This document shows positions 1 through 7,976 of a DNA stretch of 20,148 bases, piece after piece. Made by a program: the position numbers and the translations under genes. The stretch is from Bdellovibrionales bacterium. GTDB taxonomy: Bacteria > Bdellovibrionota > UBA1018 > CAIPTA01. The notes below the pieces were generated by a model. That model ran no database searches and had not been told where the DNA came from. It was given only the letters and a program-made list of their open reading frames with translations. How positions within the stretch are numbered: position 1 is the first letter of the stretch; every line of letters starts with the position of its first letter. The stretch is from the NCBI GenBank assembly GCA_021730855.1, contig JAKFYM010000260.1, positions 1-20,148 on the forward strand, in the 5' to 3' direction.

Positions 1-19
1 CCTATAGGGGAGGGTCGCT

Positions 20-436
20 ATGAAATGCTGGATAATTTTAGGGACGATATTTTTTGGGTGTGCAAGTGCTCCTTCGGAGCGTCACTTGGCCAGCACTCCA
101 CTCTCCTATGACTTACATGAAAAAATCTACGAAGACTTTCTCACGGGACAAGAAGAGTCTCTCTCCGAGGCGCGCTGGCAGAAGACCGGCAATGCCCAAT
201 GTGAATGGCGTGATCTGGCAAAATCCACGAGCGTGGTTTGCCGGGCCACGGAACATTCGCCCTTGGTGCGCGGGGTCCTGGCCCGCGAAATCTACGCCAT
301 TCTTGCGCACACTGGATATGAAGAAGAGGAGGACGGACGCTCGCGCGTGATTTCCGGCGAGCTCTCTTGCCTAAAAATCGCGGAAGAAAAAAACGCCCAA
401 GCCCCGAATGGCTACCTCTTCTCTTGCGTGCGCTAG
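20..436 (+). CDS. Small candidate lipoprotein of unknown function (138 aa)
   Basis: I do not recognise this family. The N-terminus has a short hydrophobic stretch ending in FFGC (residues 11-14), which resembles a lipobox, so the protein may be lipidated at Cys14 and anchored in the envelope; the -3 residue is Phe rather than Leu, so this is not certain. The remaining about 120 residues are soluble and contain four Cys (61, 74, 117, 136), enough for two disulfides in the periplasm. An acidic patch (EEEED) lies near residue 101. A G-rich ribosome-binding site (AGGGGAGGG) sits about six bases before the ATG, which supports this start. The gene converges on the secreted kinase-like gene with only 8 bp between the stop codons. 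The start of the window cuts off any upstream partner. Confidence 0.75.
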   Translation: MKCWIILGTIFFGCASAPSERHLASTPLSYDLHEKIYEDFLTGQEESLSEARWQKTGNAQCEWRDLAKSTSVVCRATEHSPLVRGVLAREIYAILAHTGYEEEEDGRSRVISGELSCLKIAEEKNAQAPNGYLFSCVR

Positions 437-444
437 GCGCCGCT

Positions 445-1860
445 CTAAGGCCGTAGACAGTCCACTCGCTCTTCTTGCACGGCGCCTTTCACAATATTGT
501 CAAAATTCAGGTCGAAGCGCAGCTTTCCGTCCACGCAGGACTTTTGCAAGATCGCGGCGGCGTCCATCGTATTTTTCACGATCCTGTCGATTTGGGCGGG
601 AGTCACGTCTAGAGCGGCAAGGTGCTGGAAGAGAGTTCCCTGCGCTTGAAAATCGTTCGCAAGGGCGATCAGGCGCCGATACGTATAGGCATGGTAGTGC
701 CTGATTTTTTCCAGCATTTTGGTGCGCTTCGTGAAGTTCGTGTATTCCGTACGCCCGCCGGCATCATTGTCGTTGATCGCCGATTTCTGCACGAGGATGG
801 GGGAAAAAGGCGCGATCTCCGCGGGCGGCAAGACCCCGCTGGTTGTTCCCATTTTTTTGCGGGATAGGTCTTCGTACTCTTCTCGTTTCTCTTTCTTGGT
901 TTTGACTTCGCCATTTTCCACATAGAGCCAATACCAATTGAAGTCGATATTCCCCACGCGGTCTTGTTGGTTGAAGAGGAAATCCAGGAGGGTGATTTCG
1001 CTGAGCTCGCGCATCCAAAGGCCCATCTGGGCAGCGGGTAGAGGAAGTGTGCCTAGATCGGAGGCGATTTTTCCCGATTTGCTGGCAATGCCTTCGGCCA
1101 CGGCTTGGGCGAATGGTTTTTCCGAGCGCAGGGCGCGGAAGGCCGGAGTGTTTTGGAAGTCATTGTTCTGCCCATCGCCCCAGGAGGAACGGATGCCGTT
1201 GATCTCCGTCCCATACCGTTCTCCACCAGCATCGTCGAGAAGCACGCCGTAGATTTGTTGGAGGTCCTCGGTGAAGAGATCGCGGACTGGCTTATAAGAA
1301 GAAGGATTCCGCTCCGCCTTGCGAAGGTGATCCCAGCCGGCTTCATTCATCGCTCCCTGTCCGCGGGCATTTTTTGCCACGCGCTCATAGTGCACATCCT
1401 TGTCGATCGAGCGATAGACGGCGATCGGCACCTGCACCAGCGTCTGGAAGTAGCGTGAGAACTGGTAGTAGAGGAGCGAGCTTTGCGAATAGGTGCCGCT
1501 GGTTCCGCTCTGGTTCATAGAATTCTTAAATTTCGCGAGTTTGTCGTTCTCCTTGCGAATATTTGGATCGCAACGCTTGGCTTCGAACTCGGTCTGGCTG
1601 AGGCCGAAGCCATCGGTGGCGTAAAAAATAGTTCCTGGGCTGGTGCTCCAGGTTTTGGCGCAGACGGCCACTTCCTGGCGATAGAGATCAATGCTGCAAA
1701 GATCGGCTTCTGCTTTTAGGTCTTTTTTGGTAAAGACCGCCTCCGGCATGGGTTGCGCCACTACGCATTGCTCCATCACACCATTCGGACTCGTATACGA
1801 AGTTGAAATGCCCAAAGGCAAAGCCAAAGCGAAAGTAGGTAACAGTAAAAAAATAGACAT
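445..1860 (-). CDS. Secreted protein with an atypical kinase-like (FAM20/HipA/PI3K-type) layout (471 aa)
   Basis: The N-terminus (MSIFLLLPTFALA) is a Sec signal peptide, so the product is exported. The body has kinase landmarks in the right order. LAKFK (108-112) supplies a candidate ATP-binding Lys. A helix at 129-150 (YYQFSRYF..VQVPIAVYR) resembles the N-lobe segment of FAM20 and PI3/4-kinase-like proteins that reads like AAYRLDRLL..VPP. LLDFLFNQQDRVGN (291-304) matches a catalytic loop with Asp300, Arg301 and Asn304. INDNDAGG (362-369) looks like the metal-binding DNGxG loop. About 57 residues lie between the last two motifs, more than usual. Several Cys (32, 55, 67, 97, 442, 468) fit an oxidising compartment. 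The start is supported by AAGGGGGGATCACA before the ATG. The fold is inferred from motif order only; substrate is unknown, and it could be a non-catalytic relative. Confidence 0.85.
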   Translation of the reverse strand: MSIFLLLPTFALALPLGISTSYTSPNGVMEQCVVAQPMPEAVFTKKDLKAEADLCSIDLYRQEVAVCAKTWSTSPGTIFYATDGFGLSQTEFEAKRCDPNIRKENDKLAKFKNSMNQSGTSGTYSQSSLLYYQFSRYFQTLVQVPIAVYRSIDKDVHYERVAKNARGQGAMNEAGWDHLRKAERNPSSYKPVRDLFTEDLQQIYGVLLDDAGGERYGTEINGIRSSWGDGQNNDFQNTPAFRALRSEKPFAQAVAEGIASKSGKIASDLGTLPLPAAQMGLWMRELSEITLLDFLFNQQDRVGNIDFNWYWLYVENGEVKTKKEKREEYEDLSRKKMGTTSGVLPPAEIAPFSPILVQKSAINDNDAGGRTEYTNFTKRTKMLEKIRHYHAYTYRRLIALANDFQAQGTLFQHLAALDVTPAQIDRIVKNTMDAAAILQKSCVDGKLRFDLNFDNIVKGAVQEERVDCLRP

Positions 1861-1935
1861 TGTGATCCCCCCTTGGGCAGCTTCATACAGTCGTCTTAGA
1901 AAAATCGCACGAACTTTCTGCCTACTGCGGTTCTA

Positions 1936-1944
1936 TGGTAAAAT
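1936..1944 (+). promoter_or_regulatory. Candidate extended -10 promoter for the ABC exporter operon
   Basis: The bases TG-G-TAAAAT form an extended -10 element (TG one base before a 5/6 match to TATAAT). No convincing -35 is seen 17 bp upstream, which extended -10 promoters can tolerate. It overlaps the outer ATG of the ABC gene (1943) and would start transcription near 1951, just before the in-frame ATG at 1955. Confidence 0.35.
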
Positions 1945-3733
1945 GCAGCAACGCATGGAGTCTCACCCGCTTAGGTCGACCTTCCTTTGGCGCTCGCTTT
2001 TTTTCGAGCGCCCCTCCTGGAAGCTGCTCGTGCTCCTGCTCTCCTTGGTGGCTGCGGTTTTTGGCATCTTGGCTCCTTACTCACAGAAGCATTTTGTCGA
2101 CGATCTTTTGGCCGGGCACCCCTCACAGTTTTGGATCTGGGCCGCTTTTTTTCTCACCTTAGGAGCCCAGGCCTTGGCGCAAGCCAGCGTGTGGCTGGCT
2201 TTGCGGGAATCTTTTATCTCGCAGAAAGCCATGGGGGATCATCTTTTTGCGCGGCTGCTAGCTGGGCCGGGAGGAGTGGTGGGGCGCCAGCCGGCAGGCG
2301 TGGCAGTTTCGCTTTTTGCGGTGGACATTCCGGGAGCGGCTTCCATCCTTGACCAAAGCTTGGTCACGGCAAGTTCGATGATTTTTCCTCTCATCCTAGC
2401 TCCCGTTGCTCTACAGATTTTGTTTGGTATTCCCTGGTGGCCCTGCGCCCTGGTGATCTTGGGTTTGACCCTCTTCAACTATTTGATGGCTCGTCGCCAG
2501 TCTCGTTTTTTTTATAATTTTAAACAGCTTGGGGCGGAGCGCACAGGGCTAGTGGCCGAATGGATCCAGAATATTCGCGCACTGCGTATCTTGCGTTGGG
2601 TGGAAACTCTAGAGAAGCGGATGGTCTCGGTGCGTAAGCGGGAGACGGTGAACCGCAAAAGCATGGTAACGAATGGCCAGATCATCAATTCCGTGGCGAG
2701 CTCCACCGCTTATCTGCTCAATATCCTGGCGGTCGTTTTTCTCCTGCAAATTCGCGGCTCGCTGCCCACGCCTGGGGAGCTTTTTGGCCTGCTGTGGATC
2801 ATGGGCGTTTTCCTGGCGCGGCCCCTGCGGCAATTGCCCTGGACTTTCGTGATCGCAATGGATGCGTTCACGAGCATGCGTCGCCTGGAAAGCGCCCTCG
2901 CGATTCCCCTGGCGGTGCCTTCGGTAGAAGAGCCGCTGTCCACTTCGGCTCCTGCGCCCGGCCTCGCACTCGAGGTGCGTGGGCTGCAACTAAAAGCCGA
3001 TGGCCAGGAGCTGCTCAAGGAAGTTGATCTTTTTCTTAAGCCAGGGCAGCTCGTGGCTGTCGTGGGCGAAGTAGGCAGCGGAAAATCATTGCTCTTACAA
3101 TCCATCATGGGAGCAACCCAGGCTCAATTTGCGCGCTTTGCCTTTCAGGGGCGCCCTACCGAAGGCCCCTTAGATCCGTTTGTGCATGGGCGGATTGCCT
3201 TTGTGCCACAGGAAGGTTTCACCATGAGCGCGAGCTTGCGGGAAAACGTGATGCTTACCTATTTGGACCAGCCGCCCGATCTGGAAGTGGATGCAAGGGC
3301 ATTGCGGTCTTTGCAGCTGGCCCAGTTCTATCCCGAGAGGGAGCGCTTGGCCGAGGGCCTCGACACCGAGATTGGCGAGCGGGGTGTGAACCTCTCGGGT
3401 GGGCAGCGTCAGCGCATCAGTTTGGCTCGTGCGCATTTTGCGGATCGCGAGCTGGTGTTGTTGGATGATTGCCTCTCGGCGGTGGATGTGGACACCGAGC
3501 GTAAACTGATTGAGGAGCTGATCTGCGGAGCCTGGGCCAGGCGCACACGATTGCTGGTCACTCACCGCATGGCGATCCTGCCCCTTTGTGATCAATTATT
3601 ATTTATGGACAATGGCCGCATCCTCCTGCGCGGGACTTATGGCGAGCTTCTGGGCAGCTCTGCGCGCTTTCGTGATTTTGTGAAACGTGAAGAGGTGCGA
3701 GTAACGAAGGGAGGCGGCGATGCCGGAGCGTAA
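1943..3733 (+). CDS. ABC exporter half-transporter, subunit with degenerate ATP site (596 aa)
   Basis: This is a membrane-fused ABC exporter half: transmembrane domain at about 25-310, nucleotide-binding domain at about 340-596. Visible motifs are Walker A GEVGSGKS (375-382), Q-loop Gln423, a canonical LSGGQ signature (484-488), Walker B LVLLDD (504-509) and H-loop His541. The residue after the Walker B Asp is Asp509 instead of the catalytic Glu, the hallmark of the degenerate half of heterodimeric exporters (TM287/288, BmrCD, ABCC/MRP type). The partner is the next gene, overlapping by 14 bp. The GVNLSGGQRQRISLARA and LSAVD wording is close to the first ATP-binding domain of MRP/ABCC proteins. 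Neither in-frame ATG (1943 or 1955) has a Shine-Dalgarno sequence; 1943 is given as the outer choice, and 1955 is preferred if the extended -10 promoter is real. Substrate cannot be read from sequence. Confidence 0.93.
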   Translation: MQQRMESHPLRSTFLWRSLFFERPSWKLLVLLLSLVAAVFGILAPYSQKHFVDDLLAGHPSQFWIWAAFFLTLGAQALAQASVWLALRESFISQKAMGDHLFARLLAGPGGVVGRQPAGVAVSLFAVDIPGAASILDQSLVTASSMIFPLILAPVALQILFGIPWWPCALVILGLTLFNYLMARRQSRFFYNFKQLGAERTGLVAEWIQNIRALRILRWVETLEKRMVSVRKRETVNRKSMVTNGQIINSVASSTAYLLNILAVVFLLQIRGSLPTPGELFGLLWIMGVFLARPLRQLPWTFVIAMDAFTSMRRLESALAIPLAVPSVEEPLSTSAPAPGLALEVRGLQLKADGQELLKEVDLFLKPGQLVAVVGEVGSGKSLLLQSIMGATQAQFARFAFQGRPTEGPLDPFVHGRIAFVPQEGFTMSASLRENVMLTYLDQPPDLEVDARALRSLQLAQFYPERERLAEGLDTEIGERGVNLSGGQRQRISLARAHFADRELVLLDDCLSAVDVDTERKLIEELICGAWARRTRLLVTHRMAILPLCDQLLFMDNGRILLRGTYGELLGSSARFRDFVKREEVRVTKGGGDAGA

Positions 3734-5603
3734 GCTAGAGCGCCGTAGTTTTCACGCCGCCGAGACCCGTTTCCAGGGCCGCTATGCGCGGACGATTATA
3801 GACACCCTGATCCAGGCCTATCGCCCTACCTGGAAGCGCACGGCCTTGCTATTGGCGCTAGGTCTGCTCGGCCGCTTCATTCTGCTCGGCAATGCCAATC
3901 TTGTGGGCCTCTGGGTGGACTCTCTTTGTGAGGCACCCGCGCAATGCCGTAGCCTGCCGAGCTTTTTCCAGGAATTCTCCTCTCGCAATTTCCTGCAGAT
4001 TTTGTTTTTTGCCACCGGAATTGGTTTTCTCTTCACTTTGGCCTTCCGCGCTGGAGTGACACGCCTTTCCGCAGAAGCCGTGAGCCGGATCTACGACGAG
4101 ACAACCTTGCGCACCTCACGTTTGCCGATGCCTTTTTTCGACGCCAACCCTGCGGGTCGGATCATGACTCGCTTCACAAGCGACTATAACAACGTTTTCC
4201 GCATGTCGGGCGGGCCCTTGGGCGAGATGCTCACGCTGCTCTTTGATCTTGTGGTCATGACTCTGCTCTTGGCCATCGCAAGCCCCTGGTTTTTGCCTCT
4301 GTGGATTTTCCAGGGCGTGCTCAACTACGGTGTGTATCGCTGGAACCTAGGCGCTCTGAGGCGGGAGCGGCGCGAATCGGCACGGAAGCGCTCCCCAAGC
4401 ATCGCCCACTTTGCCGAGGTTGCCCAAGGGGCTTATAGCATCCGTGCCTTTGGCCAAGAAAAAGTGTTTACCCAGCGTTTTTCGCGCCTGAATGACGAGT
4501 TCCTGGCCCAGCGCCTGCGCTCAGGCACAGTCTTCGCGCGTTTTGCCTTTTCGATGAACGTGGGCACGGCCTTTACCTTTTTGCTCACGGGTATGGCTAG
4601 CGTCTGGCTCGTGCAGCAAGGCCATGTGGGCCTTGGAGCGGTGGGAGTTGCTTTTACCTATCTTGGGCTTTCGAGCGCCATCCTGCAGTCGGTGTTTGAG
4701 TGGCTTGGGCAGTTCGAAGAGGCCTTCACGGGCTTGGAGCGCATGAATGAGTATCTGCGGGCACCCCTCGAGCCCGGTGCGAAGCTCCCGGCGGCGGCGC
4801 GTTTTGCGACCGACCATACACGAGAGACTACGAGCCCCGTGCAGCGTTGGGATGGGATGGGCGCTAGCGTGGAGATCGAGGATCTAGTGATGCGCTACCG
4901 ACCGGATTTGCCTCCCGTGCTCAATGGCATTCAACTTTCGATCCGGGCCGGCGAGCGGCTCGCGGTGGTGGGGAAGACGGGAAGCGGAAAGACGAGCCTG
5001 GTGCAGGCGCTCTTTCACCTCTATCCCCTAGAGCGGGGGCGCATTTTGATTGCCGGTCACGAGGCAGATTTGGGAAATAGAAAAGAAAACACGATTGATC
5101 TGGCCTCTTACCGCGCGGCGCTTTCCTATATCACCCAAGAGTCCACGCTCTTTACCGGAACCCTGCGGGAGAACCTAAGTGCGGCCACCACTTCCGAGGC
5201 CGAGGAAGAAATGATCGAAGCCTTGCGCAGGGTACAGTTCCTAAGAGCGGATGCGCGAAAAGAAGAATACCGCCATTGGCTGGACTATAAAGTAGAGGAG
5301 CGCGGCCGCAATATTTCGGCGGGCGAGCGGCAGCTGGTTTGCATGGCGCGCTGTCTCTTGCAGAATGCGCCGGTGGTGATTCTCGACGAGGCCACGAGCG
5401 CAGTAGACCCGGAATCGGAGGCCATCCTCACCCGCGCGAGTGAAGAATTTTTTCGTGGAAAGACGCAAGTCCTGATTGCCCACCGTCTCTCCACCATTCG
5501 CTCGTGCGACCGTGTGTTGTGGTTGCAGAATGGAAATATTCATCGTCTAGGACGTCCGCAGGAAATCTTGCAGGAGTTTGAAAACTCGGAACTAAGTCTT
5601 TGA
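3720..5603 (+). CDS. ABC exporter half-transporter, catalytic partner subunit (627 aa)
   Basis: Second half of the exporter. After a cytosolic N-terminus, transmembrane segments span about 40-330 and the nucleotide-binding domain about 382-627. Walker A is GKTGSGKT (418-425), Q-loop Gln473, Walker B VVILDE (552-557) with the catalytic Glu557, and H-loop His588. The signature is ISAGE (532-536) in place of LSGGQ. That is the complementary defect expected in a heterodimer: this subunit's good Walker B faces the partner's good LSGGQ, while the partner's poor Walker B faces this poor signature, giving one active and one degenerate ATP site. The SAGERQLVCMARCLL and ATSAVD wording resembles the second ATP-binding domain of ABCC/MRP. 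GGGAGG lies about 6 bases before the ATG, and the start overlaps the end of the upstream gene, so translation is probably coupled. Likely an inner-membrane exporter of drug, lipid or other substrate. Confidence 0.94.
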   Translation: MPERKLERRSFHAAETRFQGRYARTIIDTLIQAYRPTWKRTALLLALGLLGRFILLGNANLVGLWVDSLCEAPAQCRSLPSFFQEFSSRNFLQILFFATGIGFLFTLAFRAGVTRLSAEAVSRIYDETTLRTSRLPMPFFDANPAGRIMTRFTSDYNNVFRMSGGPLGEMLTLLFDLVVMTLLLAIASPWFLPLWIFQGVLNYGVYRWNLGALRRERRESARKRSPSIAHFAEVAQGAYSIRAFGQEKVFTQRFSRLNDEFLAQRLRSGTVFARFAFSMNVGTAFTFLLTGMASVWLVQQGHVGLGAVGVAFTYLGLSSAILQSVFEWLGQFEEAFTGLERMNEYLRAPLEPGAKLPAAARFATDHTRETTSPVQRWDGMGASVEIEDLVMRYRPDLPPVLNGIQLSIRAGERLAVVGKTGSGKTSLVQALFHLYPLERGRILIAGHEADLGNRKENTIDLASYRAALSYITQESTLFTGTLRENLSAATTSEAEEEMIEALRRVQFLRADARKEEYRHWLDYKVEERGRNISAGERQLVCMARCLLQNAPVVILDEATSAVDPESEAILTRASEEFFRGKTQVLIAHRLSTIRSCDRVLWLQNGNIHRLGRPQEILQEFENSELSL

Positions 5604-5634
5604 CGCTTGCCCTAGGCTCGTGAAGAATTCACGC

Positions 5635-7974
5635 CTAAAAGCGGCGAAACCATTCGAGCAATGTGAGCACAGCGTCGGGGCTGTTTTCCCGTTGCTGGAG
5701 CTCGGTGCGGATCGCCCAGCGATTGCCCAGGCGACGGCGCACAGAAAACTGGCGGGTGGCTTCCATCTCGGAGCCCACCGTAGTTTCGCCCTCTCCCTGT
5801 TCGGCGGTACTCACACGAGCCCCCACCGTGGTCTTATTGTCGATGCGCACACGTGCGGAATAAGACTGGCTCACGGGATCATAGCCGATCGATTGGATCG
5901 GGGTGGAGGAGAGAAAGACGAGCGAGAACAACCCGAAAGCACCATCCGAGAGCGCCTGGCTCATGTTCTGCGTGGAAGAGACTTCCTCTTCGGTGAGCTC
6001 GGCCAGGGATTTGTTGAAGAGCAAGACAGAAATAATTTGCTGGCGCGAGAGGGGAGGATCGCTCTGGAACTCTACGCGCGGGCTGTCTGTGCTTCCTAGG
6101 AGCAGGATGCGCACCACTACCTCCGGCGTGCGGTGCACGATCACCCCATCCAGCTCGCCAAGATCTGAGTCTCGCTGGTAGCTCACGCGCACGCGTTCCA
6201 CTTCGGCCTTTTTGCTAAACACCTGGAGCGGCATCGGATCCACTTGGACAAAACCCTTCATGCGGCCCGTCTGGTTCAGGTCAAGATTTGCCACCAGTGG
6301 CACCGGAGACTCCATGATGTCCGTGGCGATCAGGATTGGGCTTACGGTGTCTACCTTCAGGTTCCAGCGGATGGGATTCTTGGCCAAAGCCTGGGCTTCT
6401 TTTTTGGCCTCTTCCGCCACGGTGGTGAAGCGTTTGTCGGGCAGGAAGCGCGGCGGCTCCTCCAAGCGCAAAGGAGGGGCTTCGAGACGCACCTCCTGCA
6501 AAACCGTGCGGGCTTCGATATCTATTTTCCGTTCGGCTAGGAGCGGCTGGCTTAGGGTGATTTTCCCTTCCGATTGGGTGACCAATGCTTGCCAAGCACC
6601 TTTGAGGTCGGAGGCGAGAGTGAGATTTGCCACCATTTCTTCATGGGTGCCATTCTCGAGGTCAAGCTTGAGTTCGATCGGCCCGCTTAAGGTGTGGAGC
6701 GGGGCGGGCACGGCCATTTCGGTGAGTCGCAAGCCTTTTACCCAGCGCTCAAATTGCGGGGCTTTCATCGTTAGGTGTAGTTCCAGATTCTCGGCACTCA
6801 CTAAGCTGCCATTGGCTAGGTCTAGAATAGCTTCGCCCTGGCCCTTGGTCTGAGAGTCGAGAAAAGAATCGGTGGTAGCCTCCTCGAGAGAGAACTTCGC
6901 TGCGACCAAATTCTTTTTGGGCTCGAGCTCTAGGTTGAGCTTGAGGAAGCCGGTAATTTTTTCTAGCACCGGAATTTGCTCTCTGGCCGAGGCGGAAAAG
7001 TTGCAGTTCAGGGAGTTGGCGGCGGGATACCCAGATTTTCTGTCGAAGCGCGATTGCAGGAGGCAATCCTCGAATCTCAGCCGTGCTCCTGGCCATATGT
7101 CGCCTACTACCAAAGGATTGAAGTTCAATTTCAGATTTTCCGGTGTCCACGCTAAAATAATATTTGTTTTGTAGGATTGTTTGGGGCCCTGGGCTTCCAG
7201 ATTTGCTTTTAGGTTCAGAGATTTTCCCCAGCGTAGGTCCAAGGGACCGCGCACCTTCCAGCCGGCGGCCTTAGCGTCTATCTCTCCCTCGGCCGAAACC
7301 ATCTGGGGCGCGAGATCGATATGGGCGCTCACCCGCAGGTCGAGCGTCTTGCCCTGGATGGCTTCCGCTGCCGCAAAAAAGGAAGGCCGATCGGCAATCG
7401 CTTTTTCTAAGAGCAGTTGCGCGAGCAGGGGAGGGCCATCTTTGCTTTCTAGTCGCAGCTTGCGCAGCTGCAGGTTCACCTGCCCGAGTTTCGCGAGGTC
7501 TAGTTCCTCGGGATAGTAGGTCGTGAAGTCAGGAGCGCGTAGGTCGGGCAAAGGGCCCGTAGCTTGTTTCTCCTCTTCCGCCGTGCTGGCCTTGAGGGTG
7601 AGGTGAGCGACCTTGGCCTCGAGCCGGTCGATGCGGGTGACTTTTGGTTTGAGGCCGCGCAGGCTGAAGGAGAGATCAAGATTCAGGTCCGCCACGCAGG
7701 TGTCGACCACGAGAGGATTCACGGCGCAAAAATTCTCTAAGGTGAGCAGGGTGCGTTTGCTGGACCAATTGAGCTTCTCGAAGCGCAGGTCAAGCTTCGT
7801 CCAGGAGATCTTCCATTCAGGCGGAGCCCAGCGCAGAGCAAGGCGAAACATTTTTTCATTGAGGAGAAGCTCAGGCTTCACCCATAGGGCGCCGGCTAGG
7901 CTCGCCACTCCGACCACGAGAAGCAGCAGGAGCGCGCCTAGGCCGAGAAAAAAACGTTTGAGAAATTTTTTCAC
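5635..7974 (-). CDS. tamB: TamB-type inner-membrane translocation and assembly protein (779 aa)
   Basis: TamB proteins are anchored in the inner membrane by one N-terminal helix and span the periplasm as a long beta-groove; they work with TamA in outer-membrane assembly and probably phospholipid traffic. A hydrophobic helix is visible at about 9-33, followed by long beta-rich repeats without enzymatic motifs. The C-terminal domain (about 560-779) is the best match: DPPLSRQQIISVLLF (639-653) is typical of the DUF490/TamB C-terminus, and the chain ends in an aromatic residue (RRF). At 779 residues it is clearly shorter than E. coli TamB (about 1260), with the middle repeats reduced. The start is GTG (the MKKF.. 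reading begins with this GTG), two bases after the tamA stop, so the pair is translationally coupled. The stop is 31 bp from the convergent ABC gene. Confidence 0.92.
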   Translation of the reverse strand: MKKFLKRFFLGLGALLLLLVVGVASLAGALWVKPELLLNEKMFRLALRWAPPEWKISWTKLDLRFEKLNWSSKRTLLTLENFCAVNPLVVDTCVADLNLDLSFSLRGLKPKVTRIDRLEAKVAHLTLKASTAEEEKQATGPLPDLRAPDFTTYYPEELDLAKLGQVNLQLRKLRLESKDGPPLLAQLLLEKAIADRPSFFAAAEAIQGKTLDLRVSAHIDLAPQMVSAEGEIDAKAAGWKVRGPLDLRWGKSLNLKANLEAQGPKQSYKTNIILAWTPENLKLNFNPLVVGDIWPGARLRFEDCLLQSRFDRKSGYPAANSLNCNFSASAREQIPVLEKITGFLKLNLELEPKKNLVAAKFSLEEATTDSFLDSQTKGQGEAILDLANGSLVSAENLELHLTMKAPQFERWVKGLRLTEMAVPAPLHTLSGPIELKLDLENGTHEEMVANLTLASDLKGAWQALVTQSEGKITLSQPLLAERKIDIEARTVLQEVRLEAPPLRLEEPPRFLPDKRFTTVAEEAKKEAQALAKNPIRWNLKVDTVSPILIATDIMESPVPLVANLDLNQTGRMKGFVQVDPMPLQVFSKKAEVERVRVSYQRDSDLGELDGVIVHRTPEVVVRILLLGSTDSPRVEFQSDPPLSRQQIISVLLFNKSLAELTEEEVSSTQNMSQALSDGAFGLFSLVFLSSTPIQSIGYDPVSQSYSARVRIDNKTTVGARVSTAEQGEGETTVGSEMEATRQFSVRRRLGNRWAIRTELQQRENSPDAVLTLLEWFRRF

Positions 7975-7976
7975 CG

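Noticed and set aside
1691..1942. In-frame upstream extension of the first ABC gene
   Set aside because: It runs antisense through the signal-peptide region of the kinase-like gene and adds residues unlike any ABC transporter N-terminus; the hydrophobic domain starts properly after 1943.
5616..5637. Palindrome CGTGAAGAATTCACG between the convergent ABC and tamB genes, considered as a terminator
   Set aside because: The stem is short and AT-rich, there is no T tract, and it touches the tamB stop codon; not strong enough to call.
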